Positions 35,744 to 43,518 of a stretch of 64,000 nucleotides of DNA are shown here, piece by piece. Made by a program: the position numbers and the translations under genes. The stretch covers positions 183,265-247,264 of the forward strand of contig VIAD01000003.1 in NCBI GenBank assembly GCA_006546595.1, read 5' to 3'. This DNA is from Moraxellaceae bacterium AER2_44_116 (GTDB lineage Bacteria > Pseudomonadota > Gammaproteobacteria > Pseudomonadales > Moraxellaceae). A model generated the notes under the pieces. That model was not told the DNA's origin and did not search any database. It saw only the letters and a list, made by a program, of their open reading frames with translations. Position 1 is the first letter of the stretch. Every line of letters begins with the position of its first letter.

Positions 35744-35800
35744 TGTAGGGGTGGTTTTAACCGCCATAAGTACTTATGGGCGAATAAATTCGCCCCTACA
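35744..35800. repeat. 57-bp REP/MITE-like palindromic element
   Basis: Terminal inverted repeats TGTAGGGG (35744-35751) and CCCCTACA (35793-35800) enclose two further palindromes: CATAAGTACTTATG (35765-35778, perfect) and GGGCGAATAAATTCGCCC (35778-35795). It starts 8 bases after the RND pump and may also end its transcript. The nested symmetry is typical of dispersed bacterial palindromic elements; copy number in the genome cannot be judged here. Confidence 0.6.
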
Positions 35801-35987
35801 GGCTGTCATAAAAATGTCATTAAATCGCAGTATTTTGACGCAACATCATAATAATAAGGTTTCATGTGTCGCCCATCGTTATCCTCTTGCTTGCTTCGTT
35901 ATTCTTCTGCTTGACAATCTCTCGTTTGCCTCTACTAATAGCCCTTAAAAATCATTTTCATCAAAAAATAATTAGGAATACTCAGCC

Positions 35988-37103
35988 ATGCTGACACAAA
36001 AAATTATCGGGCCCAGTGTGGCGTTGGTTTTAGCGTTGGCGGTGGGTGGCGGTATTTGGTATTCCAATCACCAACTTCCCACTCAAAGCGCAGTGAGTGG
36101 TATAGAAGCAGAACAAATACTGCAATTAAAAGGCTTAATCGGCTCAGAAAAACAAGATTATTTTACCGATGCGCGTGTCGTCGCCCGTTTAAAAATATTA
36201 GGTATGGCGGTGACGGTTGAAAAAAGTGGATCACGTGCGATAGTGAGTCAATTTAACCCGAGCCAATATGATTTTGGTTTTCCTTCAGGCGCACCTGCGG
36301 CCGCACAGTTACAAAAACTGGCAAAAGCGCGTAATACCTATGTGCCGTTTTATACGCCAATGGTGTTGGCCAGTTGGCTACCGATTGCGACGATTTTAGA
36401 AAAAAACGGCATGGTAAAAAAAGAAGGTGATAATTATTTTGTCGTTGATTTTCCTGCCTTATTTGCTTTGATGAATGAGCAAAAACGTTGGAAAGAGTTG
36501 AGTCACAGTGAAGCGTTTGCCACCAATAAAGCGGTACTTGTGGCATCTACCGATGTCAGAACATCCAATAGTGGCGCGATGTATTTAGCCTTAGCGAGCT
36601 ATTTAATCAACAATGAAAATATTGTCCAAAGCCAAACCGATGTCGATAAGGTCTTGCCACAAGTCAGCCAATTATTTTTGCGTCAAGGTTTTCAGGAGTC
36701 GTCTTCGGCTGCACCGTTTGAGGATTATGTTGCTTTAGGGATGGGTAAAACACCGTTGTTGATGATTTATGAGTCGCAGTTAATTGAGTTTTGGCTGAAA
36801 CATCCGCAGCGTATAGCCGAAAATATGGTCATGCTCTATCCCAAACCGACGATTTTCTCCAAGCATATTTTTGTGCCATTTAATACCAATGCCGAGCGTT
36901 TAGGTGAGGCGTTAAGTAATGACCCTGAATTGCAAAGCATTGCTCAAGAGTACGGTTTTAGAACCAATGGCGACCATAAAAGTACCGAGCGTTGGGCGAA
37001 ACAAAGCATTATTGCGCCTGAGAGTTTAGTGGATGTGATTGACCCACCGAGTTATGAATGGCTCGAAAAAATGATTAGCGCGATTGAGGCAAAATTTCAT
37101 TAA
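35988..37103 (+). CDS. Solute-binding-like exported protein, first gene of a TelA/VWA operon
   Basis: 371 residues with an N-terminal hydrophobic segment (about 8-26, GPSVALVLALAVGGGIWY) that is either a signal anchor or an uncleaved signal. The rest reads like a type II periplasmic binding fold: YDFGFPSGAPAAAQL (about 85-99), STDVRTSNSGAMYLALASYL (about 186-205) and a C-terminal RIAENMVMLYPKPTIFSKHI stretch (about 280-299) as in ModA or sulfate-binding relatives. The fold call is mine from pattern, not a proven match. Only 22 bases lie before the TelA-like gene. A TTGACA at 35911-35916 could be its -35 box, but the best -10 (TAATAG) is 19 bases away. Confidence 0.7.
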   Translation: MLTQKIIGPSVALVLALAVGGGIWYSNHQLPTQSAVSGIEAEQILQLKGLIGSEKQDYFTDARVVARLKILGMAVTVEKSGSRAIVSQFNPSQYDFGFPSGAPAAAQLQKLAKARNTYVPFYTPMVLASWLPIATILEKNGMVKKEGDNYFVVDFPALFALMNEQKRWKELSHSEAFATNKAVLVASTDVRTSNSGAMYLALASYLINNENIVQSQTDVDKVLPQVSQLFLRQGFQESSSAAPFEDYVALGMGKTPLLMIYESQLIEFWLKHPQRIAENMVMLYPKPTIFSKHIFVPFNTNAERLGEALSNDPELQSIAQEYGFRTNGDHKSTERWAKQSIIAPESLVDVIDPPSYEWLEKMISAIEAKFH

Positions 37104-37125
37104 GGGACATTAATAAGGAATCAGC

Positions 37126-38097
37126 ATGAATCAAGCCTCATCCGCCGAAAATACTCGCCCCGAAGCGTTAGATGCTCAATTTGTTTTAACGGATGCTGAG
37201 CGGCAGATATTAGAGGTGCAAGCCAATGAGGTGATCGCGCAATTGCAACAATCAGCGGATGCTTGGCAACACGTAGAGCGGGGCTTGCGGCAGTTGGCGG
37301 CACAAGAAATGAATGAAGCGGCACAAATTACTTTAGGTGTTGTCGATAAATCCTTAGCTCAAGCTAATACCTCTGTGGATGCCAATGCGATAAAACAGCA
37401 ACTGACGCAGTTAGAACAACGTTTTCAGCAAATAGAGCCTCAGCAATTTCCCTCTCAAGCTAAGTTATTCGGTTTTATTCCTGTACCGTCACCCTTACCG
37501 CGTTATTTTGCCCAGTATCAAGCGATGCAACCGCAGTTCAATCAATTATTAGCGGGCTTGCAACACAGTCAAGATGCCTTATTGCGTGACAATGCCAGTC
37601 TTCAACAAGCGCGGCTTCGTTTGTGGGAGGTGATGCTCAAGCTCAATAAATACCAGTATTTAGCGGAATATTTACTTCAGCAAACCGAAAGCATCGACAA
37701 TCAGCCGAATGTTCAGCAAACGATTGTGCCCTTAGTCAAACAAAAGCGGCATGATATTTTGTTGCAGTTATTGGCCAGTTATCAAAGTGTTTTAAGCTTT
37801 GAGTTGATGATAAAAAATAATCAATTATTATTTGATGTGCTTGAGCGTGTCTCAACATCTACCCTAACAGTGTTACAAACGGCAATGATAACGGCACAAA
37901 CATTGTTAAAACAGCAATGGCTACTAACGCAAATTACCGCTTTACAGCAATCTAGTTCACGATTTTTGCAAGCGAATCAACGGCTATTGGCGCAGGATGA
38001 GCCGAGCGCATGGTTATCTCTGCAACACAGTTTTCAGCAGTTGTATCACGATTTAAATACCGTCGATTTCAACTCATTACAGGACAAAACATCATGA
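37126..38097 (+). CDS. TelA/KlaA-family (toxic anion resistance) protein
   Basis: 323 residues, helical throughout, no signal peptide or membrane segment. The second half follows the TelA family core: DALLRDNASLQQARLRLWEV (about 149-168), a LLASYQSVLSFELMIKNNQL block (about 213-232), and LQTAMITAQTLLKQQWLLTQ (about 249-268). TelA proteins are linked to tellurite and other stress resistance, and B. subtilis YaaN sits beside XpaC; their biochemistry is unknown. It is shorter than most TelA proteins (about 380-400). It overlaps the next gene by four bases (ATGA), so they are coupled. Confidence 0.82.
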   Translation: MNQASSAENTRPEALDAQFVLTDAERQILEVQANEVIAQLQQSADAWQHVERGLRQLAAQEMNEAAQITLGVVDKSLAQANTSVDANAIKQQLTQLEQRFQQIEPQQFPSQAKLFGFIPVPSPLPRYFAQYQAMQPQFNQLLAGLQHSQDALLRDNASLQQARLRLWEVMLKLNKYQYLAEYLLQQTESIDNQPNVQQTIVPLVKQKRHDILLQLLASYQSVLSFELMIKNNQLLFDVLERVSTSTLTVLQTAMITAQTLLKQQWLLTQITALQQSSSRFLQANQRLLAQDEPSAWLSLQHSFQQLYHDLNTVDFNSLQDKTS

Positions 38098-39680
38098 TAA
38101 TCACTCGTTATTTCGCGTATCTGTGTTTGGTGTTGATGTTAGTGGCGTGTAGTCGTCCGTCAACAGAAGACAAAGCAGCCGAAAGTAAAAGTAATGCCAA
38201 TGTTTTGTCGGTGGTGCTCGGTTCTGAGCTAAAAGATATGGACGCAGCGATGAAAGCAGCGGCGCAACAAGCAGGCATTGAGGTGAAAATTTCCTATGCA
38301 GGCACACTGGAGATGGTCGATAAAGTCAATAGTGGTGAGGCGATTGATGCCATCTTACCTGCAAACGGAGCGTATCCCAGTTTAGCCTTGCAAACTAAAC
38401 CATTAGCCAAAGAAAAGCTGTTTTATTCACGGATTGCCATTGGCGTAAAACAAGCTAAGGCGCAGGCATTAGGTTGGGATAAACACGCACCAACATGGGA
38501 GCAAATTGCTCGTGTGGCAAAAGCGGGGCAGTTTCGGTATGGCATGACCAATCCCATTACGTCTAATACAGGCATGAGCACTTTGTTTGCGGTGGCTTCG
38601 GCAGTGGCGCATAAAACCGAAGATTTAACCGTCGCTGAAGTTAATCAAGGCGTGTTAAAAGATTTTTTATCGGGGCATAAGCTGACCGCAGGTAGTTCGG
38701 GCTGGTTGGTGGATGCCTATTTAAAAGAGCAACAACAGTTAGACGGCTTGATTAATTATGAGTCGGTATTACTGCGTTTAAATCAGAATCCTGCATTAAT
38801 AGATAAACTGACCTTAATCTATCCTGAAGATGGCGTGATTACTGCCGATTACCCGTTAATGTTGTTAAAAGAGGCACAGCGTGAACGTTTTAATCAATGG
38901 GTGGCGGTATTAAAAGGGCGTGATTTTCAACAGAAATACTTAGTCAAAGCCTTTATTCGCCCTAGCCATCCCGATGTTTCTGCTGACCCTGCGTTGGTGA
39001 ATGATACGGTGGCGGAATTGAGTTTCCCCAACCAATTAAGTGTCATTGATGCGGTATTACAGTCCTACCAAAATCAGTTACGTCGGCCAACGACAGCCAT
39101 TTATGTCTTGGATGTTAGCGGTTCAATGGATGGTCAGCGCATGATGGACATGAAAGAAGCGATGAATCGTCTGACGCAACATAAAAGCCAAACCACATCT
39201 GAGCGATTATTAGCGTTTCATGAGCGTGAAACGGTGATTTTATTGCCCTTTTCGGGTGAGGTTTATCCAAGTCAACGCTTTGATTTTTCAAGTAAAGAGT
39301 CAGTTGCCAAACAAAGCCTATCCATTCAACAAGTGGTTGCCAATTTAGAGACTAGAGGCGGCACTGCTATTTATTCCGCTTTAGATAAAGCCTATGAATT
39401 AGCGTTAAGTGAAGCTAAATTACATCCCAATAACCTCATTACCATTGTTTTGCTAACCGATGGTGAAAATAATGAAGGCATGAGTTTGCTAGATTGGTTT
39501 AATAAACGCGATCGTGCCACGCCTCAAGCCAATATCACGATTCGGACGTTTCCGATTGTTTTTGGTGAAGCAAATCCCGATGAAATGCAGCAAGTCGCCG
39601 TTGCAACAGGAGGTAAAGTGTTTGAAGGTCGACAAGATAATTTAGCCAAAGTCTTTCGTGAAATTCGAGGTTATCAGTGA
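38094..39680 (+). CDS. Lipoprotein with solute-binding fold fused to a VWA domain
   Basis: 528 residues from ATG 38094, which overlaps the TelA-like stop. The lipobox LVAC (residues 16-19) is followed by Ser, which by the E. coli Lol rule favours the outer membrane. Residues about 40-325 resemble a type II solute-binding domain (NVLSVVLGSELKDMDAAMKA; TNPITSNTGMSTLFAVASAV; TAGSSGWLVDAYL). Residues about 335-520 are a VWA domain with a full MIDAS: D340-x-S342-x-S344, T424 and D456. It should therefore bind Mg and a protein ligand on the periplasmic side. The open frame upstream of 38094 overlaps telA and was not used. Confidence 0.85.
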   Translation: MIITRYFAYLCLVLMLVACSRPSTEDKAAESKSNANVLSVVLGSELKDMDAAMKAAAQQAGIEVKISYAGTLEMVDKVNSGEAIDAILPANGAYPSLALQTKPLAKEKLFYSRIAIGVKQAKAQALGWDKHAPTWEQIARVAKAGQFRYGMTNPITSNTGMSTLFAVASAVAHKTEDLTVAEVNQGVLKDFLSGHKLTAGSSGWLVDAYLKEQQQLDGLINYESVLLRLNQNPALIDKLTLIYPEDGVITADYPLMLLKEAQRERFNQWVAVLKGRDFQQKYLVKAFIRPSHPDVSADPALVNDTVAELSFPNQLSVIDAVLQSYQNQLRRPTTAIYVLDVSGSMDGQRMMDMKEAMNRLTQHKSQTTSERLLAFHERETVILLPFSGEVYPSQRFDFSSKESVAKQSLSIQQVVANLETRGGTAIYSALDKAYELALSEAKLHPNNLITIVLLTDGENNEGMSLLDWFNKRDRATPQANITIRTFPIVFGEANPDEMQQVAVATGGKVFEGRQDNLAKVFREIRGYQ

Positions 39681-40297
39681 ATGTAATGGCATTTTGGTTG
39701 TACCTGTATAGCACGCGGAATATCGTCGCCTGTTTATTGGCATTGCTTGCGCCGTTATTGTTATTTATGGGCGTGATTCATGACTATTGGTTGGCGATTA
39801 CCGTCGGTTTATATGCGCTAGGTTATGCCATTGTGCCTGCAACAGCCGTGAATATTGATATTCCCCATGAAACGCTGTCGTTTGAAGCCTTGTTAAAGAC
39901 GGTGGAGCAATTACTTCAACAAAAAAATAGCCATTTACCGCCCGAAGCCGTTCAGCATTTACAGCGTATTTGTCAGTCTATTCAAGAGGTATTGCCGCGC
40001 TTACATGAGCAGTCGATCGTGGATGATAATGTCTTTACCATTCGACAAACTTTAAGCCAGTATTTGCCTGAAACCTTACACAGTTATTTGGCGTTGCCTG
40101 CGGCTTTTCGGGTGTCTCATGCTTTACAGAATGGCAAAACCGCAAAAGTACTATTAGTTGAACAACTGAGTTTATTGGATGAGCAAATTCAACAAGTGGT
40201 GGTGAATATTGCTAAAGGGGATGCTCAAGCCTTGTTAGCCAATGGCCAGTTTTTAGAGCAAAAGTTTAAAGAGCGGTCATTTTTGGTGGTGAGATAA
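39677..40297 (+). CDS. XpaC-like small membrane protein
   Basis: 206 residues. GTG 39677 overlaps the VWA gene's stop and lies 6 bases after GAGG; ATG 39686 is possible but too far from that site. Two membrane helices (about 13-33 and 36-54) are followed by a cytoplasmic helical domain of about 150 residues. The arrangement and the TelA neighbour recall XpaC of B. subtilis, which is adjacent to the TelA protein YaaN. Direct sequence similarity to XpaC is not clear to me, so the name is an inference. Last gene of the four-gene operon. Confidence 0.55.
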   Translation: MNVMAFWLYLYSTRNIVACLLALLAPLLLFMGVIHDYWLAITVGLYALGYAIVPATAVNIDIPHETLSFEALLKTVEQLLQQKNSHLPPEAVQHLQRICQSIQEVLPRLHEQSIVDDNVFTIRQTLSQYLPETLHSYLALPAAFRVSHALQNGKTAKVLLVEQLSLLDEQIQQVVVNIAKGDAQALLANGQFLEQKFKERSFLVVR

Positions 40298-40385
40298 TAG
40301 TGCGAACACAAACTAGGCGTTTACCTGATGCCTATTTTCTGTCAGTTTCAGTTATCACCTAAATAAATTTTTAGACAGAAATAAT

Positions 40386-41417
40386 ATGACAACTCCTCGC
40401 ACAAAATCCTATTTTATTCCTACCAAAACGGTCACTAATGAAGTCTGGAAAAAACCGCAGATCGACATTCGTGCGCCCCATTTTAATGGTCAGCGTTTTT
40501 TTAATCCGTGGGAGCGCGAAGACCGCAATCAAGCAGCATTATTCAAATGGATTTTGACGCGTCAAAGTCAAACATGGCCTCGTTGGTGTCAGAATGAAAC
40601 GTTTAGCTTGCCTACAGCACGTTATAGCGACAGTCTAAACGATTGGAAGATATGGTTTGTCGGTCATGCGACCTTGCTCCTGCAAATAGGTCAATATAAT
40701 TTTTTAACCGACCCCGTATGGGCAGAGCGATGCAGTCCGTTTGCCTATGCAGGACCAAAACGCGTACGTGCAGCAGGCATTGCCCTTGAAGATTTGCCGC
40801 CCATTGATGCAGTATTGCTCAGCCACAATCATTACGATCATCTTGATACCGCCAGTTTATTATGGCTACATCAACATCATCAAACACCCGTCATTACAGG
40901 TTTAGGTAATGGCGTGTATTTGCGCCAATATGGCATAAAAGTCATTGAGTTAGATTGGTGGCAGTCTCATGCCTTTGCCGAAGGTGTCGATATTCATTAT
41001 CTACCTGCCAAGCATTTTTCGGGGCGTGGGGTGCGTGATAGAAATGCCGCCTTGTGGGGCAGTTTGTCTGTCGTTACTCCGCATGGTCATGCTTTTTTTG
41101 CGGGGGATACGGGTTATGCACCACACTTTCAAGAAATCAATCAGCGTTTAGGCGCGCCGCGTGTCGCCTTGTTACCGATAGGGGCGTATGAGCCACGTCC
41201 GTTAATGAAGCAAGTACACATGAACCCTTTAGATGCCGTTAAAGCACATCAAGACCTTGCGGCACATAAGTCGATTAGTATGCACTTTAATACTTTTCAA
41301 TTAACGGATGAGTCCATAGATGCACCTGCTCAAGCGTTAAAAGAAGCCTTGCTCAAGCAAGGTGTGCCTGAGCATGACTTTTTGGTGATGTTGGAAGGTG
41401 ATGGGCGCGTTTTTTAA
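40386..41417 (+). CDS. Metallo-beta-lactamase-fold hydrolase (NAPE-PLD/UlaG-like)
   Basis: 343 residues, no signal peptide. The zinc motif is H147-x-H149-x-D151-H152 (SHNHYDHLD), with further ligands in FAGDTGYAPHFQE (the GDTG aspartate) and ISMHFNTFQL (histidine). The N-terminal DWKIWFVGHATLLLQIGQYN and the TDPVWAERCSPF stretch are typical of the group that contains N-acyl-phosphatidylethanolamine phospholipase D and bacterial lactone or outer-membrane-lipid relatives. The substrate cannot be predicted. Its end overlaps the convergent GFA gene by four bases. Confidence 0.85.
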   Translation: MTTPRTKSYFIPTKTVTNEVWKKPQIDIRAPHFNGQRFFNPWEREDRNQAALFKWILTRQSQTWPRWCQNETFSLPTARYSDSLNDWKIWFVGHATLLLQIGQYNFLTDPVWAERCSPFAYAGPKRVRAAGIALEDLPPIDAVLLSHNHYDHLDTASLLWLHQHHQTPVITGLGNGVYLRQYGIKVIELDWWQSHAFAEGVDIHYLPAKHFSGRGVRDRNAALWGSLSVVTPHGHAFFAGDTGYAPHFQEINQRLGAPRVALLPIGAYEPRPLMKQVHMNPLDAVKAHQDLAAHKSISMHFNTFQLTDESIDAPAQALKEALLKQGVPEHDFLVMLEGDGRVF

Positions 41418-41812
41418 GGCTTCATTGCCGAAAACTGAGTGACGTCATCATCAATCGTCCACCATTCCGCCTTGCTATCACAATAAATATGATAAGACGG
41501 GGTGGCGGTAATGGTCGTATCTAGCGTACCTAAACGTAATCTTAAAACGTCTAATTTATCATCACGTTGGCTATAGAGCGGACTGCCACAATTAGCACAA
41601 AATACCCGCTTTTTAATCGGGCTAGAATAATAGCTTTTGAGCAGTTCATGGCCTTTAACGATATGAAATTGCGCGCTCAGCAAAGGGGAGTTAGCAGCAA
41701 ATGCTGAACCTTGCGCTTTGCGACATTGACCACAATGACATAATGAGATTTCGTTAATTTCGCCATCATATTGGTATTGAATACCGCCGCATAAACAGCT
41801 ACCCGTTAACAT
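41414..41812 (-). CDS. GFA-family (glutathione-dependent formaldehyde-activating-like) protein
   Basis: 132 residues from the ATG at 41812, which has a good ribosome binding site (AAGGAAG) and starts MLTGSCLCGG as in most family members. The frame is open up to a TTG at 41884, but that start has no site. The zinc cysteines are C6-x-C8, the CHCGQC group (about 26-31) and CANCG (about 72-76). Family members are mostly of unknown function; few have the lyase activity after which they are named. Convergent to the hydrolase gene. Confidence 0.85.
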   Translation of the reverse strand: MLTGSCLCGGIQYQYDGEINEISLCHCGQCRKAQGSAFAANSPLLSAQFHIVKGHELLKSYYSSPIKKRVFCANCGSPLYSQRDDKLDVLRLRLGTLDTTITATPSYHIYCDSKAEWWTIDDDVTQFSAMKP

Positions 41813-41889
41813 GGGATTCTTCCTTAAAGTTGATTTATCGTCAAAAGGTAACATGTCATCGTCATCTAAAAAATCTTTACTCAAAAATG

Positions 41890-41918
41890 TTGATTATTTA
41901 TATAAGAAATACTACTAT
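41890..41918 (+). promoter_or_regulatory. Promoter of a short transcript
   Basis: TTGATT (41890-41895), a 17-base spacer and TACTAT (41913-41918). It points away from the GFA gene, toward a terminator at 42084, and predicts an RNA starting near 41925. I see no other gene in the 377 bases between the GFA start and rtcB. Confidence 0.55.
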
Positions 41919-41963
41919 GCGCGCCATTCGTACATACACACTAATTTTGGAGGTTCTTGCAAG

Positions 41964-41996
41964 ATGAGTTTTATTCAATCCCTACAATTTGATTAA
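41964..41996 (+). CDS. Tiny ORF, 10 residues, with strong ribosome binding site
   Basis: ATG 41964 follows GGAGG (41949-41953) by ten bases and encodes MSFIQSLQFD. An overlapping 16-codon frame (MRAIRTYTLILEVLAR, ATG near 41916) ends in the ATGA at this start, and because it overlaps the predicted -10 it is probably not translated from this promoter. Too short to be judged by codon use. It may be a leader peptide or chance. Confidence 0.25.
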   Translation: MSFIQSLQFD

Positions 41997-42051
41997 CATA
42001 CTCTTTCAAGAACACACGCTTGAAGGAGACCTAACCTTCAAGCTAGAGAAT

Positions 42052-42084
42052 AAAAAGCCCTAGCTAGCCATGCTGGGGCTTTTT
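42052..42084 (+). terminator. Rho-independent terminator upstream of rtcB
   Basis: AAAAAGCCCTAGC (42052-42064) pairs with GCTGGGGCTTTTT (42072-42084) over 13 bases with one G-T pair, loop TAGCCAT. The A and T arms make it effective in both directions, so it could also end minus-strand transcription. Confidence 0.9.
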
Positions 42085-42189
42085 CTTTGGGCAGCCGTTT
42101 TTGTTTCTTACCCTGAAGCAAAACTGACTGTAAGGATTACCCAATGGCATAAACGCATTTACCCGTGTTTATGCCTAGAGAGATTTATC

Positions 42190-43398
42190 ATGCCTATACA
42201 ATTGGTATTAAATGCCAACGAAAAAAATGGTCATAAACCCGTCAAAATTTTTACCGACGAAGTTGACCAACAAGCCTTACAGCAATTGCGCAATATTGCC
42301 GCCTTGCCGTTTATTTATGGTCACATTGCGGCAATGCCCGATGTTCATGTCGGTATTGGTGCAACAGTTGGCTCGGTGATTCCCACACGCGGTGCCATTA
42401 TTCCTGCGGCGGTGGGGGTGGATATTGGCTGTGGAATGAATGCCATTCGTCTATCGCTCAAAGCCCATCAACTACCTGACAACCCCAAAGCCTTACGTTC
42501 TGCGATTGAAAAAGCCGTGCCTGTGGGTTTTGAACATCATAAACGTGAAACGGTAAAAGCCTCTAGCATTAATGCCTTAGATGTGGGAATCGACAAGATC
42601 GTTGCCAAACATAGTGGCTTGATGAAGATGATGAAACAGTTTCGGCAAACATGGGCGCGGCAACTGGGTACGCTCGGTGGTGGTAATCATTTTATCGAAA
42701 TTTGCCTAGATGAAAGTGGCGATGTCTGGGTGATGTTGCATTCGGGTAGTCGTGGTATTGGTAACTGCATTGGCCGTTATTTTATTGATTTGGCCAAGAA
42801 AGATATGCACCGCGAATACGGCCATTTACCCGATAAAGACTTGTCGTATTTGGTCGAAGGTACACAACATTTTGCCGATTATGTCGAGGCCGTGTCATGG
42901 GCGCAAGACTACGCTTTATTGAATCGCCGCGAAATGATGCGCTTAATAGTTGAAGCCTTAAAAACGGTATTGCCGCCGTTTGAGTTGACCAAAGAAGCGA
43001 TTAATTGTCATCACAATTACATCGCTCAAGAAACGCATTTTGGCGAAAACGTCTATATCACTCGTAAAGGCGCAATTAGCGCACAGCAAGGTGAGTTAGG
43101 CATTATCCCTGGTAGCATGGGTGCAAAGTCGTACATTGTCCGTGGCAAAGGCAACGGCGAGTCGTTTTGCTCTTGCTCGCATGGTGCAGGCCGAAAAATG
43201 AGTCGAATGGAAGCCAAACGCAAATTTGATAGCCATGACTTAATGTTGCAAACCGAAGGCATTGAATGTCGTAAAGACAAAGGCGTAGTGGATGAAATAC
43301 CTGCTGCCTACAAAGATATTGATGTGGTGATGGCGCACCAAAGTGACTTAGTGGAAGTGGTGCATACCTTACGACAAATTGTGTGTATTAAGGGGTGA
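42190..43398 (+). CDS. rtcB: RNA-splicing ligase RtcB
   Basis: RtcB joins RNA 2',3'-cyclic phosphate or 3'-phosphate ends to 5'-OH ends using GTP and Mn. ATG 42190 gives MPIQLVLNANEKNGHKPVKI, 402 residues (E. coli 408); the frame is open upstream through the terminator, which excludes earlier starts. VGVDIGCGMNA (about 75-85) holds the metal cysteine, GTLGGGNHFIEI the metal histidine, and H331 in CSCSHGAGR is the guanylylated residue. No rtcA or rtcR lies nearby. Two uncharacterised genes follow on the same strand. Confidence 0.96.
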   Translation: MPIQLVLNANEKNGHKPVKIFTDEVDQQALQQLRNIAALPFIYGHIAAMPDVHVGIGATVGSVIPTRGAIIPAAVGVDIGCGMNAIRLSLKAHQLPDNPKALRSAIEKAVPVGFEHHKRETVKASSINALDVGIDKIVAKHSGLMKMMKQFRQTWARQLGTLGGGNHFIEICLDESGDVWVMLHSGSRGIGNCIGRYFIDLAKKDMHREYGHLPDKDLSYLVEGTQHFADYVEAVSWAQDYALLNRREMMRLIVEALKTVLPPFELTKEAINCHHNYIAQETHFGENVYITRKGAISAQQGELGIIPGSMGAKSYIVRGKGNGESFCSCSHGAGRKMSRMEAKRKFDSHDLMLQTEGIECRKDKGVVDEIPAAYKDIDVVMAHQSDLVEVVHTLRQIVCIKG

Positions 43399-43505
43399 GG
43401 CGGGGTAAGGAAATGTCTGGGGGACATTTACTCCGCCGAACGACACGCAGGGATGCGTGGCTGGATAGACCTGACAGGGATGTTGTGTTTGCACAATTTT
43501 AGACA
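43399..43505. repeat. Palindromic repeat cluster after rtcB
   Basis: Three inverted repeats in a row: GGCGG...AAATGTC (43399-43417) with GACATTT...CCGCC (43423-43437), 15 paired bases with a four-base bulge; CACGCA/TGCGTG (about 43447-43462); and TTGTG/CACAA (about 43483-43496). They start right after the rtcB stop and may terminate or stabilise its RNA. They look like dispersed palindromic elements, but copy number cannot be judged from this window. Confidence 0.5.
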
Positions 43506-43518
43506 GGAGTGATGAATC

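Larger units (their letters stand above)
41925..42084 (+). ncRNA. Possible 160-nt small RNA or leader transcript
   Basis: A unit of about 160 bases bounded by a good promoter and a strong terminator. Inside are a perfect 8-bp hairpin CTTGAAGG (42019-42026)/CCTTCAAG (42035-42042) and a tiny reading frame at 41964. It could be a small RNA, a dual-function RNA, or an attenuated leader of rtcB, whose start lies 105 bases after the terminator. I do not recognise the sequence as a known RNA family. Confidence 0.4.

Noticed and set aside
35911..35941. Confident promoter for the SBP-TelA operon
   Set aside because: TTGACA is perfect, but the nearest -10-like TAATAG is 19 bases away; mentioned only as a weak candidate.
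35751..35948. 65-residue open frame
   Set aside because: It starts inside the palindromic element, has no ribosome binding site and no recognisable sequence.
41964..41996. Precursor peptide such as PqqA
   Set aside because: MSFIQSLQFD lacks the conserved Glu-Tyr core and there are no pqq or other maturation genes nearby.
42150..42180. Sigma-54 promoter upstream of rtcB, as in E. coli rtcBA
   Set aside because: TGGCATAAACGCATTT has GG and GC elements, but the spacing is seven rather than ten bases, and no rtcR is nearby.
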